Of a stretch of 21,592 nt of DNA, positions 8,593-15,380 are shown one piece after another. Source of the DNA: an uncultured Eubacterium sp. (GTDB lineage: Bacteria > Bacillota > Clostridia > Peptostreptococcales > Anaerovoracaceae); assembly GCA_937966095.1 (NCBI GenBank), contig CALCKF010000072.1:1-21592 (forward strand). The letters run 5' to 3'. The position numbers and the translations under genes were made by a program. Position 1 is the stretch's first letter. Each line of letters begins with the position of its first letter. The notes under the pieces were generated by a model. It was not told the origin of the DNA, ran no database searches, and worked only from the letters and a program-made list of their open reading frames with translations.

Positions 8593-9744
8593 ATGGCGGA
8601 AAAACGAGATTATTACGAAGTACTGGGACTGAAAAAAGGGGCCAGCGATGATGAGATAAAAAAAGCATTCAGAAAAATGGCAATGAAATATCACCCGGAT
8701 AAAAATCCGGGTGATAAAAAAGCCGAGGAGAAGTTCAAAGAAATCAATGAAGCATATGCTGTACTTTCCGACCCTGAAAAAAAAGACAAATATGACAGAT
8801 TCGGTCATGCGGGAGTAGATCCAAATGCAGGGTTTGGAGGTGCCGGAGGCGGTTTTGGCGGCTTTGGCGGCTTTGAAGACATTTTTGATATGTTCGGAGG
8901 TGCATTCGGCGGTTTCGGCGGTTTTGGCGGTAACAGTCATTCCAGGAGAAACAGCCAGAGAAAAGGAAGCGATCTTCAGAAGTCCATAACTATTGATTTC
9001 AAGGAAGCTGCATTTGGTACTAAAAAACAGATCAGGATAAATAAATATGTAAAGTGTAAAACTTGTAATGGAACCGGAGCGGCTCCTGGAACTTCAAAGA
9101 AACAGTGCTCAAGATGCGGCGGCACTGGGGAGATAAGAACTTCTCAGAGGACACCTCTGGGCACATTCCAGAGTGTATCGCCATGTCCTGACTGTAACGG
9201 TACAGGTGAAATAAATGAAACGCCTTGTCGCGATTGCGGCGGTACCGGCAGAGTCAAAGATAATGTTACCATTTCGATAAATATACCTGCCGGTGTGGAC
9301 AACGATTCTGTAATACCGATCAAAGGGCAGGGAGAACCTGGTATAAACGGGGGACCGGATGGCGATCTGTATATAGTTATAAATGTGAAGCCGCATAAAC
9401 TCTTTGAAAGAAGAGGGCAGGATCTGTGGCTGGAAATACCGATAACATTCGAACAGGCTGCTTTAGGAGATGATATCGTAGTTCCTACACTTGAGGAAAA
9501 GGTATCATATAAAGTTCCGGCCGGAACACAGCCCGGTACGGTGTTCAGACTTAAGGGCAAGGGAATCAAGAGTGTAAGAAATAACAGAAAGGGAGACCTT
9601 TATGTAAAGGTTATTCTTGAGATACCTACCAAACTTAATTCCAAGCAGAAGAAAGCTATCGCTGCTATGGGCAAGAGCGTTACAAATGATTGTTATCAGA
9701 AAAAGAGCAGTTTTCTTGATTCGATAAAAGAATTCTTTTCATAA
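8593..9744 (+). CDS. dnaJ: Chaperone protein DnaJ (Hsp40, type I)
   Basis: The J-domain co-chaperone that delivers substrates to DnaK and stimulates its ATPase. It is 383 aa and has all type I domains. The J domain (about 5-70) has HPD at 34-36. A glycine/phenylalanine linker (about 74-115) contains many GGFGG units. Four zinc-binding CxxCxGxG repeats have cysteines at 155/158, 172/175, 198/201 and 212/215. The C-terminal peptide-binding domains follow. AGAGGA precedes the ATG. It is the last gene of the heat-shock operon. A perfect 12-bp inverted repeat lies in the DNA that encodes HPDKNPGD. Confidence 0.97.
   Translation: MAEKRDYYEVLGLKKGASDDEIKKAFRKMAMKYHPDKNPGDKKAEEKFKEINEAYAVLSDPEKKDKYDRFGHAGVDPNAGFGGAGGGFGGFGGFEDIFDMFGGAFGGFGGFGGNSHSRRNSQRKGSDLQKSITIDFKEAAFGTKKQIRINKYVKCKTCNGTGAAPGTSKKQCSRCGGTGEIRTSQRTPLGTFQSVSPCPDCNGTGEINETPCRDCGGTGRVKDNVTISINIPAGVDNDSVIPIKGQGEPGINGGPDGDLYIVINVKPHKLFERRGQDLWLEIPITFEQAALGDDIVVPTLEEKVSYKVPAGTQPGTVFRLKGKGIKSVRNNRKGDLYVKVILEIPTKLNSKQKKAIAAMGKSVTNDCYQKKSSFLDSIKEFFS
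8689..8716 (+). repeat. Perfect 12-bp inverted repeat inside dnaJ
   Basis: TATCACCCGGAT (8689-8700), an AAAA loop, and ATCCGGGTGATA (8705-8716). It falls on the J-domain HPDKNPGD codons. The mRNA could form a stable stem here about 100 nt into the gene. It is not followed by a U run, so it is not a terminator. Confidence 0.8.
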
Positions 9745-9765
9745 TCAGGTAAAATGATATATAAT
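9736..9765 (+). promoter_or_regulatory. Possible promoter of the first MATE gene
   Basis: A perfect TATAAT (9760-9765) with TTTTCA (9736-9741) 18 bp upstream, overlapping the dnaJ stop codon. If used, transcription would begin near 9772, immediately before the 31-nt palindrome. The -35 match is moderate. Confidence 0.4.
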
Positions 9766-9775
9766 AAAATGCAGA

Positions 9776-9806
9776 AGAGTGCAGATCTCTCAGAGATCTG
9801 CACTCT
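9776..9806. repeat. 31-nt perfect palindrome after dnaJ (terminator, leader hairpin or operator)
   Basis: Arms of 15 bp (AGAGTGCAGATCTCT and its exact complement) flank a single central base. As RNA this could fold as a 13-bp stem with a 5-nt loop. The downstream sequence is GTTTGCGCC, without a real U tract, so it is a weak match to an intrinsic terminator. It ends the heat-shock operon and leads into the MATE gene. Confidence 0.7.
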
Positions 9807-9851
9807 GTTTGCGCCGCAAATAGAAATAATGATTTTAAAAAGGTGGATCTT

Positions 9852-11234
9852 ATGAGAAAAAAGGAAGAAAAACAGAAAAATGAGATACTTAAAGAAGGTG
9901 GTGAGCTGCTTTTTTCAAATAAATATCTGATAAAACTGCTCTGGCCTCTTTTTGTAGAGCAGTTTCTTATTTTTGCTGTTGGTCTGGTAGATTCGGTCAT
10001 GGTGGCAAGTGTAGGGGAAGCTGCTGTTTCAGCAGTGTCACTGGTAGATTCGGTCATGGTACTTGTCATAACGGTAATGACTGCTCTTGCAACGGGGGGT
10101 GCAGTTGTCGTAGGGCAGTTTCTGGGGCAGAAAAAGCCTGGCAATGCCAACAGAGCGGCAGACCAGCTTATACTTTTTTCTGTCATGCTGTCACTGGCCA
10201 TAATAGCAGTTATGTATATTTTCAAGGATATGCTGATATCATTGGTATTCGGAGATATAGAAGCAGATGTGCGGCATTACTGCAATATATATTATCTGAT
10301 AGTGGTAGCTTCCATACCTTTTATATCCATTTATAATTCGGGAGCGGCTCTGTTTCGCAGCATAGGTAATTCCAGGACATCTATGAATGTATCTATCCTG
10401 ATGAATGCGATAAATGTGACCGGAAATGCCATATTGATTTTCGGATTGCATAGAGGCGTAGAGGGAGTAGCCATCCCAACTCTTGTATCCAGGATGGTTG
10501 CTGCGGTGATAATGGTGATGCTTCTCAGAAATCAGGAACGTACAGTACATATAAGCAGTAAGATAAATGTTATACCGGACTGGTCGTATATAAGGAAAAT
10601 ATTGAAGATAGGGGTGCCAAACGGAGTGGAAAACAGCATGTTCCAGCTTGGTAAGCTGATACTTCTCAGTATGATATCAGGCTTTGGCACGGTATCGATA
10701 GCTGCAAATGCTGTTGGCAATGCGGTATCGATGATAGCGATACTTCCTGGTATGGCTATGGGATATGGAGTGGTTTCCGTGATAAGTGTATGCATAGGAG
10801 CAGGAGATTTCCGACAGGCAAGATTTTATACGAGAAAACTCCTGAAATGGGTATATGGTGCAATGTTTGTAACAAATGTTATCATAATACTGGCTGTACC
10901 GGTGATCATAGATATATACGGACTTTCACCGGAAACCGGACAGCTTGCAACGAAGCTCATAGTATTCAATTGCGTTTCATCAATATTCATTTGGCCTTTG
11001 TCATTCACGGTTCCTAATATGCTGAGAGCAGCAGGAGATGTGACCTATACTATGATAATAGGAGTAGCATCAATGTGGATATTCAGAATACTGTTCGGCA
11101 TAGTGCTCGGCAAAGTCTTCAGCATCGGGGTTTTCGGCGTATGGATAGCTATGGTGGTAGACTGGGCAGTACGTTCCGTATGCTTCTGCATCCGATATCG
11201 CAGTGGTAAATGGAGGCATTCTGCGATAAGCTGA
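9852..11234 (+). CDS. MATE family efflux transporter
   Basis: A predicted multidrug/Na+ or H+ antiporter of the inner membrane, 460 aa, a usual MATE length, with about a dozen hydrophobic segments. Family features are WPLFVEQFLIFAVGLVDSVMV in the first helix, TALATGGAVVVGQFLGQK in the second, and GNAILIFGLHRGVEGVAIPTLVSR in the middle. The start is ATG 9852, with AGGTGG ending five bases upstream; an in-frame GTG at 9843 falls inside that Shine-Dalgarno and is unlikely. The substrate cannot be predicted. It lies between dnaJ and a convergent MerR gene, and may have its own promoter or receive read-through from the heat-shock operon. It is clearly of a different subfamily from the MATE gene at 12206. 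Confidence 0.9.
   Translation: MRKKEEKQKNEILKEGGELLFSNKYLIKLLWPLFVEQFLIFAVGLVDSVMVASVGEAAVSAVSLVDSVMVLVITVMTALATGGAVVVGQFLGQKKPGNANRAADQLILFSVMLSLAIIAVMYIFKDMLISLVFGDIEADVRHYCNIYYLIVVASIPFISIYNSGAALFRSIGNSRTSMNVSILMNAINVTGNAILIFGLHRGVEGVAIPTLVSRMVAAVIMVMLLRNQERTVHISSKINVIPDWSYIRKILKIGVPNGVENSMFQLGKLILLSMISGFGTVSIAANAVGNAVSMIAILPGMAMGYGVVSVISVCIGAGDFRQARFYTRKLLKWVYGAMFVTNVIIILAVPVIIDIYGLSPETGQLATKLIVFNCVSSIFIWPLSFTVPNMLRAAGDVTYTMIIGVASMWIFRILFGIVLGKVFSIGVFGVWIAMVVDWAVRSVCFCIRYRSGKWRHSAIS
9984..10060 (+). repeat. Exact 20-nt direct repeat inside the first MATE gene
   Basis: The 20 bases at 9984-10003 recur exactly at 10041-10060, 57 bp apart and in frame. Each copy encodes LVDSVMV. The first copy is in helix 1. 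The second follows the conserved EAAVSAVS segment. Confidence 0.8.
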
Positions 11235-11279
11235 ATAGAGCATGTATGATGTGATGTATTTTTAAAGTTTATTTTCAGT

Positions 11280-12125
11280 TTAGTTGTTTTTTGATACGGG
11301 GATGGAGATTTTTACAGCATATTCATTTATGTCTGTACTGGAAAGATCATCCAATAGTATATCTTCGAAAAAATATCTCCCTGTTTTATAGCCTTTGGAG
11401 GAAGCATAATTCAGCAGATTATCCATCATATGTCTTATAGGTGTGAAGCCCTGTCTGCTGTACATTACAATGTATGTCTGGGATGGTATTATCGTTATAC
11501 CAGTCATATCAGATATATCATCAGGATCTATCTTCGTGTAAAAATGTGAATAGCTGTAAGAATCATCCTTTACACCTGATGTGATATCTATCATACCTCC
11601 TGTTACATATGGGCTGTATATCTGATTGCGATGACAATATGCCACATGGTCTGCCCATGCGGAATATTCAGCGATATCCCCGGGATCTCCGCTGTATTCG
11701 GTGATCATATAATATTCCTGCGGGCGGTGTTCAAGTTTTATCTCGTTGTGGCGGGCGTTTATTCCCTCCACCGTGATATCTGTACGCCGCCTGACAAATG
11801 ATTTTAGCCATTGAAGCTCGGATATCCTTTCATCTATAAGCTTGTCATTTTCTCTGAGCAGTTTCAGAAAAGAAGAGGGATTGCGATGATCAAGAAATCC
11901 CTTTATCGTTGCAAGCGGTATATCAAGACCCCGCAGCATAGCGATAGTGTTATATGTGTCAAACTGCAGGTATGAATAGTATCTGTATCCGTTGTCCCCG
12001 GTGAATTCCGGCTTTAAAAGCCCTATATGATCATAATGGAACAGTGTCTGCTTTTTTATACCGCATAATCTGGCGAATTCTCCTGTAGTAAAATATCCTT
12101 TCGGTTTTTTTTTGCTTTTTTCCAT
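11280..12125 (-). CDS. MerR family transcriptional regulator with C-terminal effector-binding domain
   Basis: A cytosolic DNA-binding activator, 281 aa. The N-terminal winged helix is typical: FTTGEFARLCGIKKQTLFHYDHIGLLKP, then GYRYYSYLQFDTYNTIAMLRGLDIPLATIK. It is followed by a dimerisation coiled coil (about 82-115). The remaining 160 or so residues resemble the GyrI/BmrR-type domain that binds small hydrophobic or cationic compounds, which suggests a BmrR-like multidrug sensor. There is no recognisable Shine-Dalgarno before the ATG at 12125, so translation may be weak or leaderless. The gene diverges from the MATE gene at 12206 over 80 bp containing a MerR-type promoter, the likely target. 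The ligand is unknown. Confidence 0.9.
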   Translation of the reverse strand: MEKSKKKPKGYFTTGEFARLCGIKKQTLFHYDHIGLLKPEFTGDNGYRYYSYLQFDTYNTIAMLRGLDIPLATIKGFLDHRNPSSFLKLLRENDKLIDERISELQWLKSFVRRRTDITVEGINARHNEIKLEHRPQEYYMITEYSGDPGDIAEYSAWADHVAYCHRNQIYSPYVTGGMIDITSGVKDDSYSYSHFYTKIDPDDISDMTGITIIPSQTYIVMYSRQGFTPIRHMMDNLLNYASSKGYKTGRYFFEDILLDDLSSTDINEYAVKISIPVSKNN

Positions 12126-12153
12126 ATTATTACCATTAAAAATAAAAAAAACA

Positions 12154-12184
12154 TTGACTATATGGTAACAGTATACTTTATGCT
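12154..12184 (+). promoter_or_regulatory. MerR-type promoter with operator dyad for the second MATE gene
   Basis: TTGACT (12154-12159) and TATGCT (12179-12184) are separated by 19 bp, not 17. This long spacer is the hallmark of promoters that MerR proteins activate by DNA distortion. An imperfect dyad centred at 12167 (12157-12177, with symmetric TATA and GT/AC blocks, 7 of 10 pairs matching) lies mostly in the spacer. The adjacent divergent MerR gene is the natural regulator. Confidence 0.7.
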
Positions 12185-12205
12185 GGAATCGGAGGTCAAG
12201 ATAAT

Positions 12206-13540
12206 ATGGAAACTCTTTTTTCGGATAAAGTAACAGCAGTAAAATTCATAAAGTTCGTGTGGCCGTCTGTGCTGATGATGGTCATAATCGGACTTTATTA
12301 TAATATGGATTCGGTATTCGTAGCCAACCTGGTGGGTGAGGAAGCGTTGGCAAGTTTATCCATAGCTTATCCTATACAGGGCATAATGTGGGGGTTTGCA
12401 ATAATGCTGGCTGCAGGATCAAGTGCAATTGTTGCGATAAAAATGGGTGAAGGAGACCAGCATACTGCCAATGAGAGATACACGCTCATATGTGTTATAT
12501 CGATAATATCAGGATTTATATTTTTGATATTTTGCATAATATTCATGGAACCGATAATAGATTTTCTGGGAGCAGTCGGAGAACTGAAGACATATTGCAG
12601 GGATTATCTGAAGATACTGATATGGAGCTTTCCTGCAGCATTTCTTGGGTCGATATTTGAATATTTTATAAGAGTGGACGGCAGACCGGGATTCACGCTT
12701 GTATTGTATCTTTCTGGAGGATTAGTGCATGTTGTTCTGGATTACGTATTCATGGGTCCTATGGGCATGGGTATAGAAGGTGCTGCGTATGCGACACTTG
12801 CAGGGCTTATAGTCGTGATGGCTATAGGGGGAGCGTATTTTATGTTTGCCGATACGAAGCTGAAATTCGTAAGGTTCAGGATCAACTGGAAGTTCATAGG
12901 TCATTGTTTCGTAAATGGATCATCGGAAATGGTGAGTGAGGCATCAGCCGGGATAACGACGTTTTTTTTCAATATGGTGGTAATAAACATAGCGGGTGCT
13001 GTGGGAGTTGCTGCAATAAGCATAGTGCTGAATGTACATTATCTTTTTATTTCCATACATCTGGGCTATGTTATGGGAGTGGCGCCTTTGATAAGCTATT
13101 TTTACGGTGCTAAGGATTACGACAAAGTAAACGTGTTCATAAGATATTCAAAGGTATTTATTGCAGTTACATGTATTGTAAGTGCTGCAGGATGTCTTGC
13201 ATTCGGACAATATATAGTGATGATCTTTGAAAGACCGGGAAGTGAGCTTTTCGACATGGCTCTGACGGGCACGAGATTTCTCGCAGCAGCTCTTCTGATA
13301 TGCGGAGCCAATATATTTGCATCGGGATTTTTTACAGCATATGGGAATGGTCCGGTATCAGCATTGATATCTATGTCAAGGGCACTTATTATGAATATAA
13401 TCGGTATGTTTATACTTAGCCGGATCTTTGGAATGACTGGTGTGTATCTTACCCTGGCTTTTGCCGAGGCGACCACACTGGGATTGACATTTGCAATGCT
13501 TGAAAAATATAAAAAAATATATAATTACAGGCTTAAATAA
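12206..13540 (+). CDS. MATE family efflux transporter, MepA-like
   Basis: A predicted multidrug antiporter of the cytoplasmic membrane, 444 aa, with about 12 hydrophobic segments in two related halves. Features include FVWPSVLMMVIIGLYYNMDSVFVANLVGEEALASLSIAYPI in helices 1-2 and LAAGSSAIVAIKMGEGD. LDYVFMGPMGMGIEGAAYATLAG ends the first half. These match the MepA/DinF-like branch better than the NorM branch. GGAGG (12191-12195) lies ten bases before the ATG. The MerR-type promoter upstream suggests induction by the compound sensed by the divergent regulator. An intrinsic terminator follows at 13564. The substrate is not predictable. Confidence 0.92.
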   Translation: METLFSDKVTAVKFIKFVWPSVLMMVIIGLYYNMDSVFVANLVGEEALASLSIAYPIQGIMWGFAIMLAAGSSAIVAIKMGEGDQHTANERYTLICVISIISGFIFLIFCIIFMEPIIDFLGAVGELKTYCRDYLKILIWSFPAAFLGSIFEYFIRVDGRPGFTLVLYLSGGLVHVVLDYVFMGPMGMGIEGAAYATLAGLIVVMAIGGAYFMFADTKLKFVRFRINWKFIGHCFVNGSSEMVSEASAGITTFFFNMVVINIAGAVGVAAISIVLNVHYLFISIHLGYVMGVAPLISYFYGAKDYDKVNVFIRYSKVFIAVTCIVSAAGCLAFGQYIVMIFERPGSELFDMALTGTRFLAAALLICGANIFASGFFTAYGNGPVSALISMSRALIMNIIGMFILSRIFGMTGVYLTLAFAEATTLGLTFAMLEKYKKIYNYRLK

Positions 13541-13563
13541 ACATATGAAAAGTATAAAAAGTT

Positions 13564-13602
13564 AAAAGCCGTCAGCTTCTTGGATGCTTGCGGCTTTTCT
13601 GT
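13564..13602 (+). terminator. Intrinsic terminator after the second MATE gene
   Basis: AAAAGCCG (13564-13571) pairs with CGGCTTTT (13591-13598). A further AGC/GCT pairing lies inside the loop, and TTTTCTGTT trails the stem. It ends the MATE transcript, and the prmA promoter overlaps it. Confidence 0.75.
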
Positions 13603-13608
13603 TATAAT
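13580..13608 (+). promoter_or_regulatory. prmA promoter overlapping the upstream terminator
   Basis: A perfect TATAAT (13603-13608) follows the terminator T run. TTGGAT (13580-13585), 17 bp upstream, lies in the hairpin loop. The predicted leader is about 20 nt, with GGGAGGT just before prmA. Confidence 0.5.
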
Positions 13609-13635
13609 TATACGGAATGAACCGGGAGGTATAGT

Positions 13636-14616
13636 ATGAAATATATTGAATTTAAAGTCCATGCCAGCAGGCAGGGGATTGAACAGGTTACAGCGCTTTT
13701 CATGGCCAGAGGGATAGATAGTGTGTCCATAAATGATCCTGCGGATATAGATGATGTCCTTGATAAGAAGAAAGGTTATGAGTGGGATTATGTGGAGGAC
13801 AGTCTGAAAGAGGAGCTGGAGATGGAGCCGACGATCTCAGCTTACTTCGAGGATAATATTGAGAACCATGACAGGATACAGCAGCTGAAGCTGGATATTA
13901 TGATGCTTAAAAGCCGTGAACTGGAAGGCATATACGGTTGGGACGTTGATTTTGGCAGGCTGTATGCTGAAGACATCCTGGTGGATGATGAAGAATGGAA
14001 AGATAAATGGAAGGAAAATTTCAAACCTGTAAAGGTCACGGAAAGGCTTGTCATAAAACCGACATGGGAGGATTATGATAAAGCGGAAGATGAGATAATT
14101 CTCCAGATAGATCCCGGAATGGCTTTCGGCACAGGCACTCATGAGACCACATCTCTATGCCTTAAGATGATGGAAAAATATCTTGGAAAAAATCCAGTTG
14201 ATAAAAAGGTGCTTGATGTGGGATGCGGTTCAGGCATACTTTCGATAGCAGCGGCTCTTATGGGATGTGAGGAAGTTGTAGGGATAGATATAGATGAAGA
14301 TGCGGTAAAAGTCGCAGAGGAAAATGTTAGGCTGAATGAAGTTTCAGGTAAAGTAAGGATATTACAGGGGGATCTTGCAAAAGGACTGGACTTTAAAGCC
14401 GATTTGATAATCGCTAATCTGATGGCAGATCTTGTGATAATGCTTTCGGAGAATGCGATGGAACATCTTGAAAAGGGCGGAATATTTATTTCTTCAGGTA
14501 TTCTGTCAGATAAAGAGAAGCTGGTGTTAAATGTGCTGGAAAACGCCGGGTTCGACATAATCGAGGTCGCTGAAGACGGCGAATGGTGCGCAATAGCTGC
14601 AAGGGGAAGATCATGA
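13636..14616 (+). CDS. prmA: Ribosomal protein L11 methyltransferase
   Basis: A cytosolic SAM-dependent enzyme that methylates ribosomal protein L11. It is 326 aa, about normal for Bacillota. The N-terminal substrate-recognition domain (about 1-120) is followed by the diagnostic DPGMAFGTGTHETT (from 159), the SAM-binding VLDVGCGSGILSIAA (192-206), GIDIDEDAV, and IIANLMADLV at the catalytic-loop position. GGGAGGT precedes the ATG at good spacing. It opens an operon with rsmE, overlapping it by four bases (ATGA). In related genomes it usually follows dnaJ directly; here a MATE-MerR-MATE cassette intervenes. Confidence 0.96.
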   Translation: MKYIEFKVHASRQGIEQVTALFMARGIDSVSINDPADIDDVLDKKKGYEWDYVEDSLKEELEMEPTISAYFEDNIENHDRIQQLKLDIMMLKSRELEGIYGWDVDFGRLYAEDILVDDEEWKDKWKENFKPVKVTERLVIKPTWEDYDKAEDEIILQIDPGMAFGTGTHETTSLCLKMMEKYLGKNPVDKKVLDVGCGSGILSIAAALMGCEEVVGIDIDEDAVKVAEENVRLNEVSGKVRILQGDLAKGLDFKADLIIANLMADLVIMLSENAMEHLEKGGIFISSGILSDKEKLVLNVLENAGFDIIEVAEDGEWCAIAARGRS

Positions 14617-15380
14617 GAAGATTTTTTGTAGATCCTGTAAACATAGGGGATAAAACAATATTAATAAATGACAGAGACGATCTGCATCATATGATAAAAG
14701 TGCTGCGGTTATCAGAAGGAGATGAAATAGAAATCTCAGATTCCGTTGAATGGGAGTACAGGGCAAAGATCATATCCATCGGGAGCGAATATGCTGAGGC
14801 AGATATAATAGATAAGCAGAGATTTGCGTCAGAACCAAGGATAAAGGTAACGTTATTTCAGGGAGTGCCCAAACAGGGAAAGATGGAGACCATAGTACAG
14901 AAAGCTGTTGAGTTGGGTGTTTGCAAAATTGTACCTGTGTTCATGGACAGATCTGTATCGGTAGACAACGGAAAATTCAGAAAAAAACGCGAGCGATGGC
15001 AAAAGATCTCTGACGAGGCAGTCAAGCAGTGTCGCAGAGGTATAATACCTGCTGTGGCTGATGCCGTAACAGTGAGAGAGATGATAGGAGAATTTGATGA
15101 TTTCGATATGGTCATTTTTTCTTATGAAGGTGAAGAATATGTTACGATAAAAGATGTGCTACGGACGGAGACTGAGCGGTGTATTAAATATAAAGGCGAT
15201 GGCTCGTGTATTGATGATATCGCTGTTATAATAGGCCCGGAAGGTGGATTTTCCGCGGCAGAGGCTGATGCTATCACAGAGTCGGGAGGTATGCCGGTAT
15301 CTCTGGGGAAAACTGTGCTTCGGACAGAAACAGCAGGTATGGCGGCGATAGCCATGATAATGTATGAAATGGAGCTCTAG
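14613..15380 (+). CDS. rsmE: 16S rRNA (uracil(1498)-N(3))-methyltransferase RsmE
   Basis: A SPOUT-class (alpha/beta-knot) enzyme that methylates N3 of U1498 in 16S rRNA. It is 255 aa. The N-terminal PUA-like RNA-binding part (MRRFFVDP, then LHHMIKVLRLSEGDEIE) is followed by LFQGVPKQGKMETIVQKAVELGV (from 81), EAVKQCRRGIIP and the SAM-binding knot IIGPEGGFSAAEAD (207-219). SLGKTVLRTETAGMAAI follows near the end. An in-frame ATG at 14583 is rejected because the family starts at RRFFVD and AAGGGG (14601-14606) lies six bases before 14613. The ATGA overlap with the prmA stop indicates translational coupling. Confidence 0.96.
   Translation: MRRFFVDPVNIGDKTILINDRDDLHHMIKVLRLSEGDEIEISDSVEWEYRAKIISIGSEYAEADIIDKQRFASEPRIKVTLFQGVPKQGKMETIVQKAVELGVCKIVPVFMDRSVSVDNGKFRKKRERWQKISDEAVKQCRRGIIPAVADAVTVREMIGEFDDFDMVIFSYEGEEYVTIKDVLRTETERCIKYKGDGSCIDDIAVIIGPEGGFSAAEADAITESGGMPVSLGKTVLRTETAGMAAIAMIMYEMEL

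Noticed and set aside
8821..8934. GGC/TTT-rich short repeats in dnaJ
   Set aside because: They encode the normal glycine/phenylalanine linker of type I DnaJ proteins.
9843..9851. GTG at 9843 as the start of the first MATE gene
   Set aside because: It overlaps the AGGTGG Shine-Dalgarno that serves the ATG at 9852.
9745..9851. A second CIRCE or copy of the MerR operator upstream of the first MATE gene
   Set aside because: The palindrome there shares a short GAGTGC with CIRCE but lacks the TTAGCACTC/GAGTGCTAA arms, and no TATGGTAAC-type dyad is present.
14583..14612. ATG at 14583 as the rsmE start
   Set aside because: It would add ten residues absent from the family, and lacks a good ribosome binding site. 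The 14613 start has AAGGGG at ideal spacing and the ATGA overlap with prmA.
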